A DNA stretch of 36,463 nt, taken from the NCBI GenBank assembly GCA_017829075.1, contig JAGAJA010000062.1, positions 1 to 36,463 of the forward strand, given 5' to 3'. Shown piece by piece: positions 1 to 7,691 of this stretch. Numbering within the stretch: position 1 is the stretch's first letter; every line of letters begins with the position of its first letter. The stretch comes from Oscillospiraceae bacterium. Its GTDB lineage: Bacteria; Bacillota_A; Clostridia; Oscillospirales; Ruminococcaceae. A program made the position numbers and the translations under genes. The notes beneath the pieces were generated by a model. That model worked only from the letters and a program-made list of their open reading frames with translations, was not told the DNA's origin and did no database searches.

Positions 1-358
1 GAAAACAAGAGTTTTCCCCCGGTCAATGACTGCGGAGCAGTCATTGACAAACTCCTATATAATGTGTGATACGTTTTAATTTGGAGGTGCAAATCTGACA
101 GGGAGAGTTGCAAGCCCCCTCCGAAAACGCGCGGCGAAATAGTTGTCTGTGGCTGCCGCAGTCAGCCACAGACAGGGGGAAAACTCTTGTTTTCCCCCTG
201 TAACCCCTTTAGCGCTTCTGACGCGTTTGTGCGCTACCGCGCTGAGTGGTGGGGCGCTGCCCCACGCCCCGCTTCCTTTTGGAAGCCAAAAGGAAGCGAA
301 AAACAATTGCGCTTCGCGCTAAGGTGCAAACAGAAAACTGCCCGACAAATTCCAATTT
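1..358 (-). repeat. Multi-hairpin repeat element, copy 1 (cut by window start)
   Basis: This is the right-hand part of a large repeat whose complete copy lies at 26110-26660; here it is in inverted orientation. Seen directly: the hairpin GTCAATGACTGC/GCAGTCATTGAC (perfect 12-bp stem, 24-50), a 96-nt core differing from the complete copy by about one base, a second hairpin around GTCTGTGGCTG/CAGCCACAGAC (about 147-175), a GGGGGAAAAC/GTTTTCCCCC stem (about 176-201), a GGGGC/GCCCC stem, a CTTCCTTTTGG/CCAAAAGGAAG stem, and the terminal repeat CCGACAAATTCCAATTT at 342-358. Short reading frames across it are out of step between copies, so it is judged non-coding. It lies just beyond the terminator of the gene at 422-1777. 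Confidence 0.85.
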
Positions 359-370
359 GTCTATGCACTC

Positions 371-405
371 GACAAAAACGGGGCGCTGCTTTTGAACAAC
401 GCCCC
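371..405 (-). terminator. Rho-independent terminator of the DUF711-ACT operon
   Basis: Read on the minus strand there is a stem GGGGCGTTG/CAGCGCCCC (plus positions 397-405 and 380-388, one mismatch) followed by GTTTTTGTC. It lies 17 nt beyond the stop codon of the minus-strand gene ending at 422 and just before the end of repeat copy 1. Confidence 0.75.
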
Positions 406-421
406 ATATAAGTATTTCTTC

Positions 422-1777
422 TCAGTTCTTCAGGCTCTGAAGCGGCGCGGGAATTCTTCCGCCCCTGCTTATGAACTTGCTCGGAGAGAACTTGCTCACC
501 GGCATTATCGGCGCGCTGCCGAACAGACCGCCGAATTCCACCATGTCGCCCTCTTTCATGCCGATAGCGGGAATTACACGGACAGCGGTAGTCTTGCTGT
601 TCACCATGCCGATAGCCGCTTCGTCGGCTATGATCGCGGAAATAACGTCCGCAGGAGTGTCGCCGGGAATTGCTATCATATCCAGACCGACAGAGCATAC
701 CGCGGTCATTGCTTCCAGCTTTTCAAGGGACAGGCTGCCCTTTACCGCAGCGTCGATCATGCCAGCGTCCTCGGAAACCGGGATAAACGCGCCGGAAAGT
801 CCGCCAACATGGGACGAAGCCATAACGCCGCCTTTCTTTACCGCGTCATTCAGCATTGCAAGGCAGGCGGTAGTTCCATGACAGCCGCAGCTTTCCAGAC
901 CGATCTCCTCAAGGATATGCGCAACAGAGTCGCCCACCGCCGGAGTCGGCGCAAGGGAGAGGTCAACAATACCGAACGGAACGCCAAGCCTGCGGGAAGC
1001 CTCCGTGCCGACAAGCTGACCCATTCTGGTGATCTTGAACGCGGTCTTTTTGATAACGTCCGCGATCTCGCTGATGTTCGCGTCCGGGTACTTTCTAAGC
1101 GCCGCACGGACTACGCCGGGGCCGGAAACGCCCACATTTATCTCACAGTCATACTCACCCACGCCGTGGAATGCCCCCGCCATAAAGGGATTGTCCTCAA
1201 CAGCGTTGCAGAATACAACTATCTTCGCCGCGCCAAAATAGCTGTTATCCTTAGTCGCCTGCGCTGCGTCGAGGATAATCTTACCCATCATCGCGACTGC
1301 GTCCATGTTTATTCCCGCTCTGGTGGAACCGATATTTACAGAGGAGCAGACATTGCTCGTCACCGCAAGAGCCTCCGGAATGGACTCGATAAGCTCCTTG
1401 TCGCCGGCAGAAAATCCCTTGTGAACCAGCGCGGAATAACCGCCTATGTAGTTTACTCCTGTGCCGTCAGCGGCTCTCTGGAGCGCCTTTGCGAACTTCA
1501 CCGGACTGCCCTTGCAGGCTGCGGACACCATTGCAATAGGTGTGACCGAGATTCGCTTGTTGACTATCGGGATACCGTACTGCTTCTCTATCTCCTCGCC
1601 GGTCTTAACAAGGTTCTCAGCCTTGCTCATAATCTTGTCGTATACCTTGTCACACGCCTTGTCTATATCGCTGTCGATACAGTCCAGCAGGGAGATACCC
1701 ATAGTAATAGTACGGATATCGAGGTTCTCCTCCTGTATCATCTTTATCGTTTCTAAAATGTCACCTGAATTTAGCAT
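422..1777 (-). CDS. DUF711/UPF0210 family protein (PFL-like)
   Basis: A 451-residue protein that matches the UPF0210 (DUF711) family over its full usual length. Landmarks are the N-terminal [23 protein letters not shown] region, the [14 protein letters not shown] stretch, and Gly/Ala-rich segments near the C-terminus (for example [14 protein letters not shown]). The family is structurally related to glycyl-radical (pyruvate formate-lyase-like) barrel proteins, but its reaction is not established, so none is assigned. The start has an AAGGAG about 11 nt upstream. The ACT-domain gene lies 19 bp upstream on the same strand; the two are commonly paired in Firmicutes, and the small protein is presumed to be a ligand-sensing partner. 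No signal peptide or membrane segment is seen, so it is probably cytoplasmic. Confidence 0.9.
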   Translation of the reverse strand: MLNSGDILETIKMIQEENLDIRTITMGISLLDCIDSDIDKACDKVYDKIMSKAENLVKTGEEIEKQYGIPIVNKRISVTPIAMVSAACKGSPVKFAKALQRAADGTGVNYIGGYSALVHKGFSAGDKELIESIPEALAVTSNVCSSVNIGSTRAGINMDAVAMMGKIILDAAQATKDNSYFGAAKIVVFCNAVEDNPFMAGAFHGVGEYDCEINVGVSGPGVVRAALRKYPDANISEIADVIKKTAFKITRMGQLVGTEASRRLGVPFGIVDLSLAPTPAVGDSVAHILEEIGLESCGCHGTTACLAMLNDAVKKGGVMASSHVGGLSGAFIPVSEDAGMIDAAVKGSLSLEKLEAMTAVCSVGLDMIAIPGDTPADVISAIIADEAAIGMVNSKTTAVRVIPAIGMKEGDMVEFGGLFGSAPIMPVSKFSPSKFISRGGRIPAPLQSLKN

Positions 1778-1796
1778 TTATCGGCATTCTCCTTAA

Positions 1797-2066
1797 TTAT
1801 ATTCTGTGCATCGCGTTGAAGATGTCCTCGTGCATTACATGAACCTGAAGTCCCATATCGTTACCAGCCTTTGTAAGCTTGTCGGCGAAGTCGATATAGT
1901 CTATGGTAAGCCCGGAGATCTCTATCATCATGGTCATCGCAAACAGATCCTGCATAATTGTCTGGGTAACGTCCATAACGTTCGCGTTGCATTCAGCGCA
2001 GATACCGCTCACCTTTGCCAGAATTCCTACCGTGTCCTTACCGATTACAGCAACAACTGCTCTCAT
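1797..2066 (-). CDS. ACT domain-containing protein (UPF0237 family)
   Basis: An 89-residue single ACT domain starting MRAVVAVIGKDTVGILAKVSG and containing the typical N-V-M-D-V-T-Q-T segment. ACT domains bind small ligands, often amino acids, and regulate partner proteins; this one stands alone in the cell as a small protein. I chose the internal ATG at 2066 rather than an upstream one because GGAGG lies 6-7 nt before it and homologues begin with MRAVV. It is the first gene of a two-gene operon with the DUF711 protein, 19 bp apart, so co-function is likely. The ligand cannot be read from the sequence. Confidence 0.9.
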   Translation of the reverse strand: MRAVVAVIGKDTVGILAKVSGICAECNANVMDVTQTIMQDLFAMTMMIEISGLTIDYIDFADKLTKAGNDMGLQVHVMHEDIFNAMHRI

Positions 2067-2140
2067 TGTTTCCTCCTGTTCTGCGGTCAATATGTATAAA
2101 AATATGCACCGCAAGCCTTTATTTTTTATCTTTCTTATCT

Positions 2141-2169
2141 ATTATACTAAAAAAATCTGAAAAAGTAAA
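2141..2169 (-). promoter_or_regulatory. Sigma-A promoter for ACT-DUF711 operon
   Basis: On the minus strand: -35 TTTACT (2164-2169), 17-nt spacer, -10 TATAAT (2141-2146), about 70 nt upstream of the ACT gene start. Its -35 box lies only 9 bp from the -35 box of the divergent promoter at 2178-2206. Confidence 0.65.
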
Positions 2170-2177
2170 TGTATTCA

Positions 2178-2206
2178 TAGACAAAATTGAAATTTTGTGA
2201 TAAAAT
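2178..2206 (+). promoter_or_regulatory. Sigma-A promoter of the 2274-10481 operon with palindromic operator in its spacer
   Basis: -35 TAGACA (2178-2183), 17-nt spacer, -10 TAAAAT (2201-2206). The spacer holds a perfect 8-2-8 palindrome, ACAAAATTGAAATTTTGT, at 2181-2198, placed where a bound regulator would block RNA polymerase. The second gene of this operon encodes an Lrp/AsnC-type regulator, making autoregulation the simplest guess. The palindrome is observed; its binding protein is inferred. Confidence 0.6.
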
Positions 2207-2273
2207 AATAAAAAAAGCTTTTGAAAAGATAATAATATGGTTATTTTTTCAGCAGAACAAAAGAGGGAAAATA

Positions 2274-3113
2274 ATGGAAAACAAGATAGTCCGCAGGATC
2301 CCTGCGGATATTCATAATCACTCAACGCTTTCGCCGGACGGCTTCGACCAGCCGATGAGCATGGCGGAGCGAGCCTGCGGGCTGGGTATAAAGCACTTCG
2401 CGCTTACCGACCATATTGAAACTGAGAAATTCGACGGCTGGGATTACGCCGGGGCAGTGGAGAAGTCCTACGAGACGTTCCTTGAGATAAAGGAGCGGTT
2501 TGAGGGCAGAATGGAGGTATACTACGGAGTGGAGCTGGGTCAGCCGCTGTTTGACCTTCCGCTGGCGGAAAAGCTGCTGGCGGCGCACGACTACGATTTC
2601 GTGTTAGGCTCTACCCACCGCACAAGGACATACCCATACCTTAACCAGATCCCCGACAGCGAGGAGGACAGACGCCGCTGCCTTGACGAATACTTCGAGG
2701 AGGAGCTGCGCCTTGCGGAATGGGGGAAATTCTGCTCCCTGTCGCACCTCACCTTTCCGCTCCGCTTCATCAGCGGAGATTTCGGCGGTCACGAGGTAGA
2801 TATGAGCCGTTACAGCGCGATAATCGACAAGATACTTGAAACCATAATAAGCCGGGACATCGCTCTGGAGGTCAATTCCTCCGGCATTCGCAAGGGACTT
2901 CATGTCCCAATGCCCTCAGCGGAATACATAAAGCGCTACTACGACAAGGGCGGGCGAATGATAACCATAGGCTCTGACGCGCACCGGGCTTCCGATGTAG
3001 GCGCGGACATTCCGCAGGTATTAGAAATGCTGAAGGAAATAGGCTTTGGCGAGATATGTATTTTCAGGAAAAAACAACCGATATTCATTTCCATACAGGA
3101 GGAACAGCTATGA
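2274..3113 (+). CDS. PHP-domain phosphatase, histidinol-phosphatase (HisJ/HisK) family
   Basis: A 279-residue PHP-domain metallo-phosphoesterase. The metal-binding signature H-x-H is at residues 14-16 (DIHNHSTLSPDG); LTDHIE follows near residue 45, a GSTHR segment near 120, and GSDAH near the C-terminus. The length fits the monofunctional histidinol-phosphatase family, which hydrolyses L-histidinol phosphate in histidine synthesis. Members away from his genes can act on other phosphomonoesters, and no his gene is nearby, so the substrate is uncertain. The start at 2274 is chosen for its GAGGG site and homologue-like N-terminus; the upstream in-frame extension is AT-rich promoter/leader. The stop overlaps the next gene's start by 4 nt (ATGA), indicating translational coupling. 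Confidence 0.85.
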   Translation: MENKIVRRIPADIHNHSTLSPDGFDQPMSMAERACGLGIKHFALTDHIETEKFDGWDYAGAVEKSYETFLEIKERFEGRMEVYYGVELGQPLFDLPLAEKLLAAHDYDFVLGSTHRTRTYPYLNQIPDSEEDRRRCLDEYFEEELRLAEWGKFCSLSHLTFPLRFISGDFGGHEVDMSRYSAIIDKILETIISRDIALEVNSSGIRKGLHVPMPSAEYIKRYYDKGGRMITIGSDAHRASDVGADIPQVLEMLKEIGFGEICIFRKKQPIFISIQEEQL

Positions 3114-3601
3114 ATAATGCAAATAAAAAGCTTCTTGATCTGCTGAAGCAGAACGCAAGACTTTCAAACTCCGAGCTGGCGGCAATGCTGGGTATCTCCG
3201 AGCAGGAGGTAATCGCCGGAATAAAGCAGCTTGAGCAGGAGGGTATAATTATCGGCTACGCAGCCATAGTAAACGAGGAGAAAGCGGACGACAACGCGGT
3301 AACTGCAATAATTGAGCTTAAGGTGACCCCGTTCAAGGACAGGGGCTTCGACGACCTTGCCCACACTATCATGCAGTATGACGAGGTAGACACGGTGTTT
3401 CTGCTGTCCGGTGCGAACGATCTGTCGATAACCATTACCGGCACCAGCCTGCGCAAGGTGGCGCTGTTCGTGTCCGAGCGTCTGGCGGTGCTGGACGGCG
3501 TGCTATCCACCACCACCCACTTTGTCCTCAGAAGATACAAGGAAAAAAATCATGTTTTCAACGAGGAACACTCCGATGAAAGGAGTCTGGTTTCCCCGTG
3601 A
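3110..3601 (+). CDS. Lrp/AsnC family transcriptional regulator
   Basis: A 163-residue protein with an N-terminal winged-helix DNA-binding domain (LLDLLKQNARLSNSELAAMLGISEQEV) and a C-terminal RAM/ligand-binding domain ending before a short tail. Lrp/AsnC proteins form octamers that sense amino acids and control amino-acid metabolism genes. The start is preceded by AGGAGG and overlaps the upstream stop; its own stop overlaps the GTG start of the aminotransferase. This regulator-aminotransferase pairing resembles Bacillus subtilis alaR-alaT, where the Lrp-type protein controls the adjacent alanine transaminase. Likely target: the palindrome in the operon promoter at 2181-2198 (inference). Confidence 0.9.
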   Translation: MNNANKKLLDLLKQNARLSNSELAAMLGISEQEVIAGIKQLEQEGIIIGYAAIVNEEKADDNAVTAIIELKVTPFKDRGFDDLAHTIMQYDEVDTVFLLSGANDLSITITGTSLRKVALFVSERLAVLDGVLSTTTHFVLRRYKEKNHVFNEEHSDERSLVSP

Positions 3602-4773
3602 TAGATTACGATAAGATAATCCCGCAGAAAATACGGGATATTCAGCCCTCCGGCATTCGGAAATTCTTCGACATCGCTCAGCAGGTGGAGGGAGTTATCT
3701 CTCTGTCCGTCGGCGAGCCGGATTTCAAGACCCCGTGGGCTGCGAGAAAAGAAGCGATAAACGTTCTTGAAAAGGGAAGGACGGCATACACTGCAAATGC
3801 CGGTCTTATCCAGCTCAGAAAAGAAATTTCGCTGTATCTCAAGAATTTCATTCGCACCGAGTACGACCCGGAGGGCGAGATAATCGTCACCGTCGGCGGC
3901 TCTGAGGCTCTCGACCTTGCAATGCGGGCGCTGATACAGCCGGGGGACGAGGTTCTTGTGCCGGAGCCGAGCTTTGTGTGCTATTCCCCGATAGTCACCG
4001 TCTGCGGCGGCACTCCCGTGCCGATAGTTATGACGGAGGAGGATAAGTTCAAGCTTCGCGCAGACTCCCTCAAAGCGGCGATAACTCCCCGGACAAAGGC
4101 TCTTATTCTGCCGTTCCCGAACAATCCCACCGGCTCTATAATGCGCCGGGAGGAGCTTGAAAAGATAGCGGAAGTCCTGCGGGGAACAGATATAATGGTC
4201 ATCTCGGACGAGATATACTCTGAAATGACCTACGGCAGCGAAAAGCACGTTTCAATCGCGGAGCTTGAGGGAATGCAGGAGCGGACGATAGTCGTCAACG
4301 GCTTCTCCAAGACCTACGCAATGACCGGCTGGCGGCTTGGCTACTGCGCAGGCCCCCGCCCGGTAATAAAGCAGATGCTGAAACTCCACCAGTACTGCAT
4401 AATGAGCAGCCCCACGGTCAGCCAGTACGCGGCAATAGCCGCCCTTACCAAGTGCCGCGAGGACGTGGACAGAATGCTGGAGGAATACGATATGCGCCGC
4501 AGGCTGGTAGTAAAGGGCTTCAACGACATGGGGCTTACCTGCTTCGAGCCGGAGGGCGCGTTCTATGTGTTCCCCTGCATAAAATCCACCGGAATGAAGA
4601 GCAGCGAATTCTGCGAAAAGCTGATTTACAGCAAAAAAGTGGCGGTAGTCCCCGGCAGCGCGTTCGGTGAGAGCGGCGAGGGATACATCAGAGTGTCCTA
4701 CGCGTATTCCGTGCAGCACATTACCACCGCACTTGAGCGCATACGGGAATTCGTAGAGGAGCTTAAAAAGTGA
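3598..4773 (+). CDS. PLP-dependent class I/II aminotransferase
   Basis: A 391-residue fold-type I aminotransferase. Seen: substrate/PLP motifs NNPTGS, SDEIYSEMTYG, and the Schiff-base lysine in GFSKTYAMTGWRLGY. Length and motif order match the aspartate/aromatic/alanine aminotransferase group. The exact amino donor is not decidable; alanine or aromatic amino acids are plausible given the partner Lrp-type gene. Translation begins at GTG (3598), inside the stop of the regulator, with AAGGAG about 13 nt upstream, so coupling probably assists initiation. The stop overlaps the GTG of ispE. Confidence 0.9.
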   Translation: MIDYDKIIPQKIRDIQPSGIRKFFDIAQQVEGVISLSVGEPDFKTPWAARKEAINVLEKGRTAYTANAGLIQLRKEISLYLKNFIRTEYDPEGEIIVTVGGSEALDLAMRALIQPGDEVLVPEPSFVCYSPIVTVCGGTPVPIVMTEEDKFKLRADSLKAAITPRTKALILPFPNNPTGSIMRREELEKIAEVLRGTDIMVISDEIYSEMTYGSEKHVSIAELEGMQERTIVVNGFSKTYAMTGWRLGYCAGPRPVIKQMLKLHQYCIMSSPTVSQYAAIAALTKCREDVDRMLEEYDMRRRLVVKGFNDMGLTCFEPEGAFYVFPCIKSTGMKSSEFCEKLIYSKKVAVVPGSAFGESGEGYIRVSYAYSVQHITTALERIREFVEELKK

Positions 4774-5645
4774 GCACACTGAAAGCGCTTGCCTTTGCTA
4801 AGCTCAACCTGTATCTGGACATAACCGGCAGGCGGCAGGACGGATATCACCTGCTTGAAACGGTCATGCAGAGCATCTCGCTTGCGGACAGTGTTTCTGT
4901 GGAATTAAGCGGCGGCAGCGGTATTTCGCTTTTCTGCGACCGGGAGGGCGTCCCGACAGACCGCCGTAACACCGCTTACCGCGCGGCAGAGCTGTTTTTA
5001 CAGACTGCCGGAAAAGACGCGCAGGTGGATATCTCAATCGAAAAACATATCCCCAGCGGCGCGGGAATGGGCGGTGGAAGCGCGGACGCGGCGGCGGTCT
5101 TACGGCTGCTGAATATCGGCTTCGGCTGTCCACTCGATGAAAAAGCGCTGCTGGATATAGCGGCGCAGATAGGCGCGGACGTCCCGTTCTGCCTTGTAGG
5201 AGGGACTAAGCTCTGCCGGGGTATCGGCGAGCAGCTTTCGGAATTTCCGGAGGTCAGGGACGTGACATTCCTTGTGGTAAAGCCGGATTTCTCCTGCCCC
5301 ACCGGAGAAGCCTACGCCAGATACGACGCTGCGCCGATACCGTCCTGCGGAGGTCTGGGCAGCTTCACTGCGGCAATGGAGAACAGGAGCTTTGCCCGGA
5401 AGATGTACAACGTCTTTCAGTTGCTGTATGCAGACGAGCGGATAGAAACGCTTTGCACTCAGCTAGTGGAGCTTGGGGCGGAGGGCGCAATGCTCACCGG
5501 CAGCGGCTCTGCGGTTTTCGGAGTGTTTGGGGACTGCTATAAGGCAAAGGCGGCGCTGGATAAGCTTCCCGCCGGCTGCTTTAAGGAACTGTGTATACCG
5601 TCGCATACAGGCGGCGTTGAGATCATTGGAGCGGAAGGAGATTAG
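4770..5645 (+). CDS. ispE: 4-diphosphocytidyl-2-C-methyl-D-erythritol kinase
   Basis: A 291-residue GHMP kinase that phosphorylates CDP-methylerythritol at its 2-hydroxyl, the fourth step of the MEP isoprenoid pathway. N-terminal AKLNLYLDITGRRQDGYHLLETVM is diagnostic. The GHMP ATP-binding loop PSGAGMGGGSADAA is at residues 95-108, and a C-terminal glycine motif MLTGSGSAVFGVF is present. It starts at GTG overlapping the aminotransferase stop, with GAGGAG upstream. It sits in the middle of the operon running from the PHP phosphatase to rsmE, and no other MEP gene is in the window. Confidence 0.95.
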   Translation: MSTLKALAFAKLNLYLDITGRRQDGYHLLETVMQSISLADSVSVELSGGSGISLFCDREGVPTDRRNTAYRAAELFLQTAGKDAQVDISIEKHIPSGAGMGGGSADAAAVLRLLNIGFGCPLDEKALLDIAAQIGADVPFCLVGGTKLCRGIGEQLSEFPEVRDVTFLVVKPDFSCPTGEAYARYDAAPIPSCGGLGSFTAAMENRSFARKMYNVFQLLYADERIETLCTQLVELGAEGAMLTGSGSAVFGVFGDCYKAKAALDKLPAGCFKELCIPSHTGGVEIIGAEGD

Positions 5646-5650
5646 ATATT

Positions 5651-6007
5651 ATGATCAAGGTTCAGAACAATATCGGTACTATCACGATTTCGCAGGACTA
5701 TTTCACGTCCCTCATCGGAAGCACCGTGACCGGCTGCTTCGGCGTGGTGCAGATGAATATAAGCAATGCGCGGCAGACGCTCATGGCGGCTCTGCCGTTC
5801 GTGAAAAAGAAGAGCTTTGAGCGCGGCATAAGCGTCCGCGCCGGGCGGGATAAGCTGGTGGTAGACCTGCATATCACAGTGCTTTACGGCGTGAATGTCG
5901 GCACGGTGGTGAAGAGCATCATCAATAAGGTAAAGTATGTCATGGAAGAAAGCACTGGCATTTCCGTTGAACGGGTGAATGTCTATGTGGACGAGATAAG
6001 AACTTGA
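5651..6007 (+). CDS. Asp23/Gls24 family protein
   Basis: A 118-residue Asp23/Gls24 (DUF322) protein like B. subtilis YloU. It begins with the typical N-I-G-T-I-T-I-S-Q-D-Y segment and carries GVNVGTVVKSIINKVKYVMEESTG in the second half. The family is linked to alkaline/envelope stress; here, as in many Firmicutes, it directly precedes the FakA-like gene (yloU-yloV order), which supports the call. AAGGAG lies 10 nt before the ATG. No membrane segment is present. Confidence 0.9.
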   Translation: MIKVQNNIGTITISQDYFTSLIGSTVTGCFGVVQMNISNARQTLMAALPFVKKKSFERGISVRAGRDKLVVDLHITVLYGVNVGTVVKSIINKVKYVMEESTGISVERVNVYVDEIRT

Positions 6008-6047
6008 TCCGCACATAAATAAAAAACAGGAAGGGATATAGTAAACA

Positions 6048-7691
6048 ATGACGCTAACAGGAAAGCTGTTCCGGGACGCTGTTATCTCGGGCGCTAACAA
6101 TATTTCCAACAACAGGCTTGCAGTAGACGAACTTAACGTATTCCCCGTGCCGGACGGAGATACCGGTACAAATATGTCCATGACAATCGGCAATGCACTG
6201 CCGGAGCTTAAAGCCGCCGGGGACGCTATCTCAGCAGGGGACGCGGCGAAGCTCACCGCCTCTGCTATGCTGAGAGGCGCACGGGGTAATTCCGGTGTAA
6301 TTCTGTCGCTTATCTTCCGGGGACTTTCAAAGGGTCTTGCCGGAAAGAACGAGGCTGACGCGAAAATGCTGTCCGACGCATTCAAGCTGGGCGTGGACGC
6401 GGCTTACAAATCGGTAATGAAGCCCACTGAGGGTACTATCCTCACCGTGGCGAGAGAAGCCTACGAAAACACCGCAGACCTTGCCAAAGAGGGCGGCGAC
6501 GCGGCTGAATTCCTCAGAGCCTACATCGCCGAGGGCGAAAAGAGCCTTGAAAAGACCCCGGAGCTGCTCCCCGCGCTGAAAAAGGCAGGTGTAGTTGACG
6601 CCGGCGGCAAGGGTCTGCTGGTAATTTTGTCAGGTATGCTGGAGGTAATTTCCGGCGGCGAGATGATACGCTCCGACAGCGAAACCAAACCGGCTGCTCC
6701 GGCGGCAGTTGCTGCGGCAGGTGCAGTGCAGGAGGATATCCACTTTGCCTACTGCACCGAGTTCATAGTCAACAAGAAACAGGGCGCAAAGGACGCTACC
6801 GCGCTCCGGGCGTTCCTCGAAACCATCGGCGACTGCGTGGTGGTAGTTGACGACGACGATATCATCAAGGTTCACGTTCACTCCAACCACCCCGGCAAGG
6901 CTATCGAAGAGGGGCTGAAATTCGGCGAGCTGACCAAGATGAAGATAGAGAATATGCGCGAGCAGCACAACAATATCATCAAGGCAGACGAAGCAGTGCA
7001 GCAGAACCGGAAAGCCCCGGTTCCACCGGAGAAGGACTTTGGATTTGTTGCAGTGGCAGCCGGCGCGGGAGTTGAGTCGCTGTTCCGGGATCTGGGCGCT
7101 GACAGCATCGTGCGCGGCGGTCAGACCATGAACCCCTCCACCGAGGATATCCTTGAAGCTGTCGGGCAGACCCCGGCGCATAACGTATTCGTCCTGCCGA
7201 ACAACAAGAACATCATAATGGCGGCGGAGCAGGCGGTTTCCCTCGCGGACAGAAACGTCTGCGTTATCCAGTCCCGGACTATCCCGCAGGGAATTTCCGC
7301 GCTGATGTCCTTTGACCCCGGCGCAGATTTTGTCGCAAACCGCAGCGCAATGACCGACGCACTTGCAAGAGTGCAGAGCGGACAGATAACCTTTGCGGTA
7401 AGGGACAGCGAATACGACGGTCATAAGATAAAGCAGGGCGAGATACTTGCAATGGACAACGGCAAGATCGTGTTCACCGAAAAGGACGTTTCAAAGGCTC
7501 TGGTAAAGCTCACCAAGCGGCTGGTCAGCAGCTCCAGCAGCTTCATCACGGTGATCTACGGCTCGGACGTCACCGACGAGGCGGCAAATGCAGCTTATGA
7601 GCAGCTCCGGGCGAAGATCAGCGACAATATCGACATAAATCTCGTCAACGGCGGTCAGCCGGTGTATTATTACATCATTTCTGTTGAATAA
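6048..7691 (+). CDS. fakA: DAK2 domain protein, fatty acid kinase catalytic subunit FakA-like
   Basis: A 547-residue YloV/FakA-type protein. The N-terminal DhaL (DAK2) nucleotide-binding domain is clear: NNRLAVDELNVFPVPDGDTGTN with the Mg-binding aspartates, then ARGNSGVILS. A middle domain and a C-terminal DegV-like domain follow, as in the family. FakA phosphorylates fatty acids carried by separate FakB (DegV) proteins so that exogenous fatty acids can enter phospholipid synthesis; no fakB is in the window. A GGAAGGG site lies upstream. The TAA stop overlaps the ATG of recG by one base. The gene order Asp23-FakA-RecG is conserved in Firmicutes. Confidence 0.88.
   Translation: MTLTGKLFRDAVISGANNISNNRLAVDELNVFPVPDGDTGTNMSMTIGNALPELKAAGDAISAGDAAKLTASAMLRGARGNSGVILSLIFRGLSKGLAGKNEADAKMLSDAFKLGVDAAYKSVMKPTEGTILTVAREAYENTADLAKEGGDAAEFLRAYIAEGEKSLEKTPELLPALKKAGVVDAGGKGLLVILSGMLEVISGGEMIRSDSETKPAAPAAVAAAGAVQEDIHFAYCTEFIVNKKQGAKDATALRAFLETIGDCVVVVDDDDIIKVHVHSNHPGKAIEEGLKFGELTKMKIENMREQHNNIIKADEAVQQNRKAPVPPEKDFGFVAVAAGAGVESLFRDLGADSIVRGGQTMNPSTEDILEAVGQTPAHNVFVLPNNKNIIMAAEQAVSLADRNVCVIQSRTIPQGISALMSFDPGADFVANRSAMTDALARVQSGQITFAVRDSEYDGHKIKQGEILAMDNGKIVFTEKDVSKALVKLTKRLVSSSSSFITVIYGSDVTDEAANAAYEQLRAKISDNIDINLVNGGQPVYYYIISVE

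Noticed and set aside
76..306. Open reading frames in the repeat copies (for example 76-306 minus, 26088-26396 and 26147-26449 plus, 36025-36285 minus) with similar translated pieces
   Set aside because: The similarity comes from the repeated DNA. Frames shift between copies, no consistent start or ribosome site exists, and the sequence is dominated by hairpins.
392..1756. A 454-codon plus-strand frame opposite the DUF711 gene
   Set aside because: It is a shadow of a well-recognised gene; its translation is rich in Arg/His/Cys low-quality sequence with no ribosome site.
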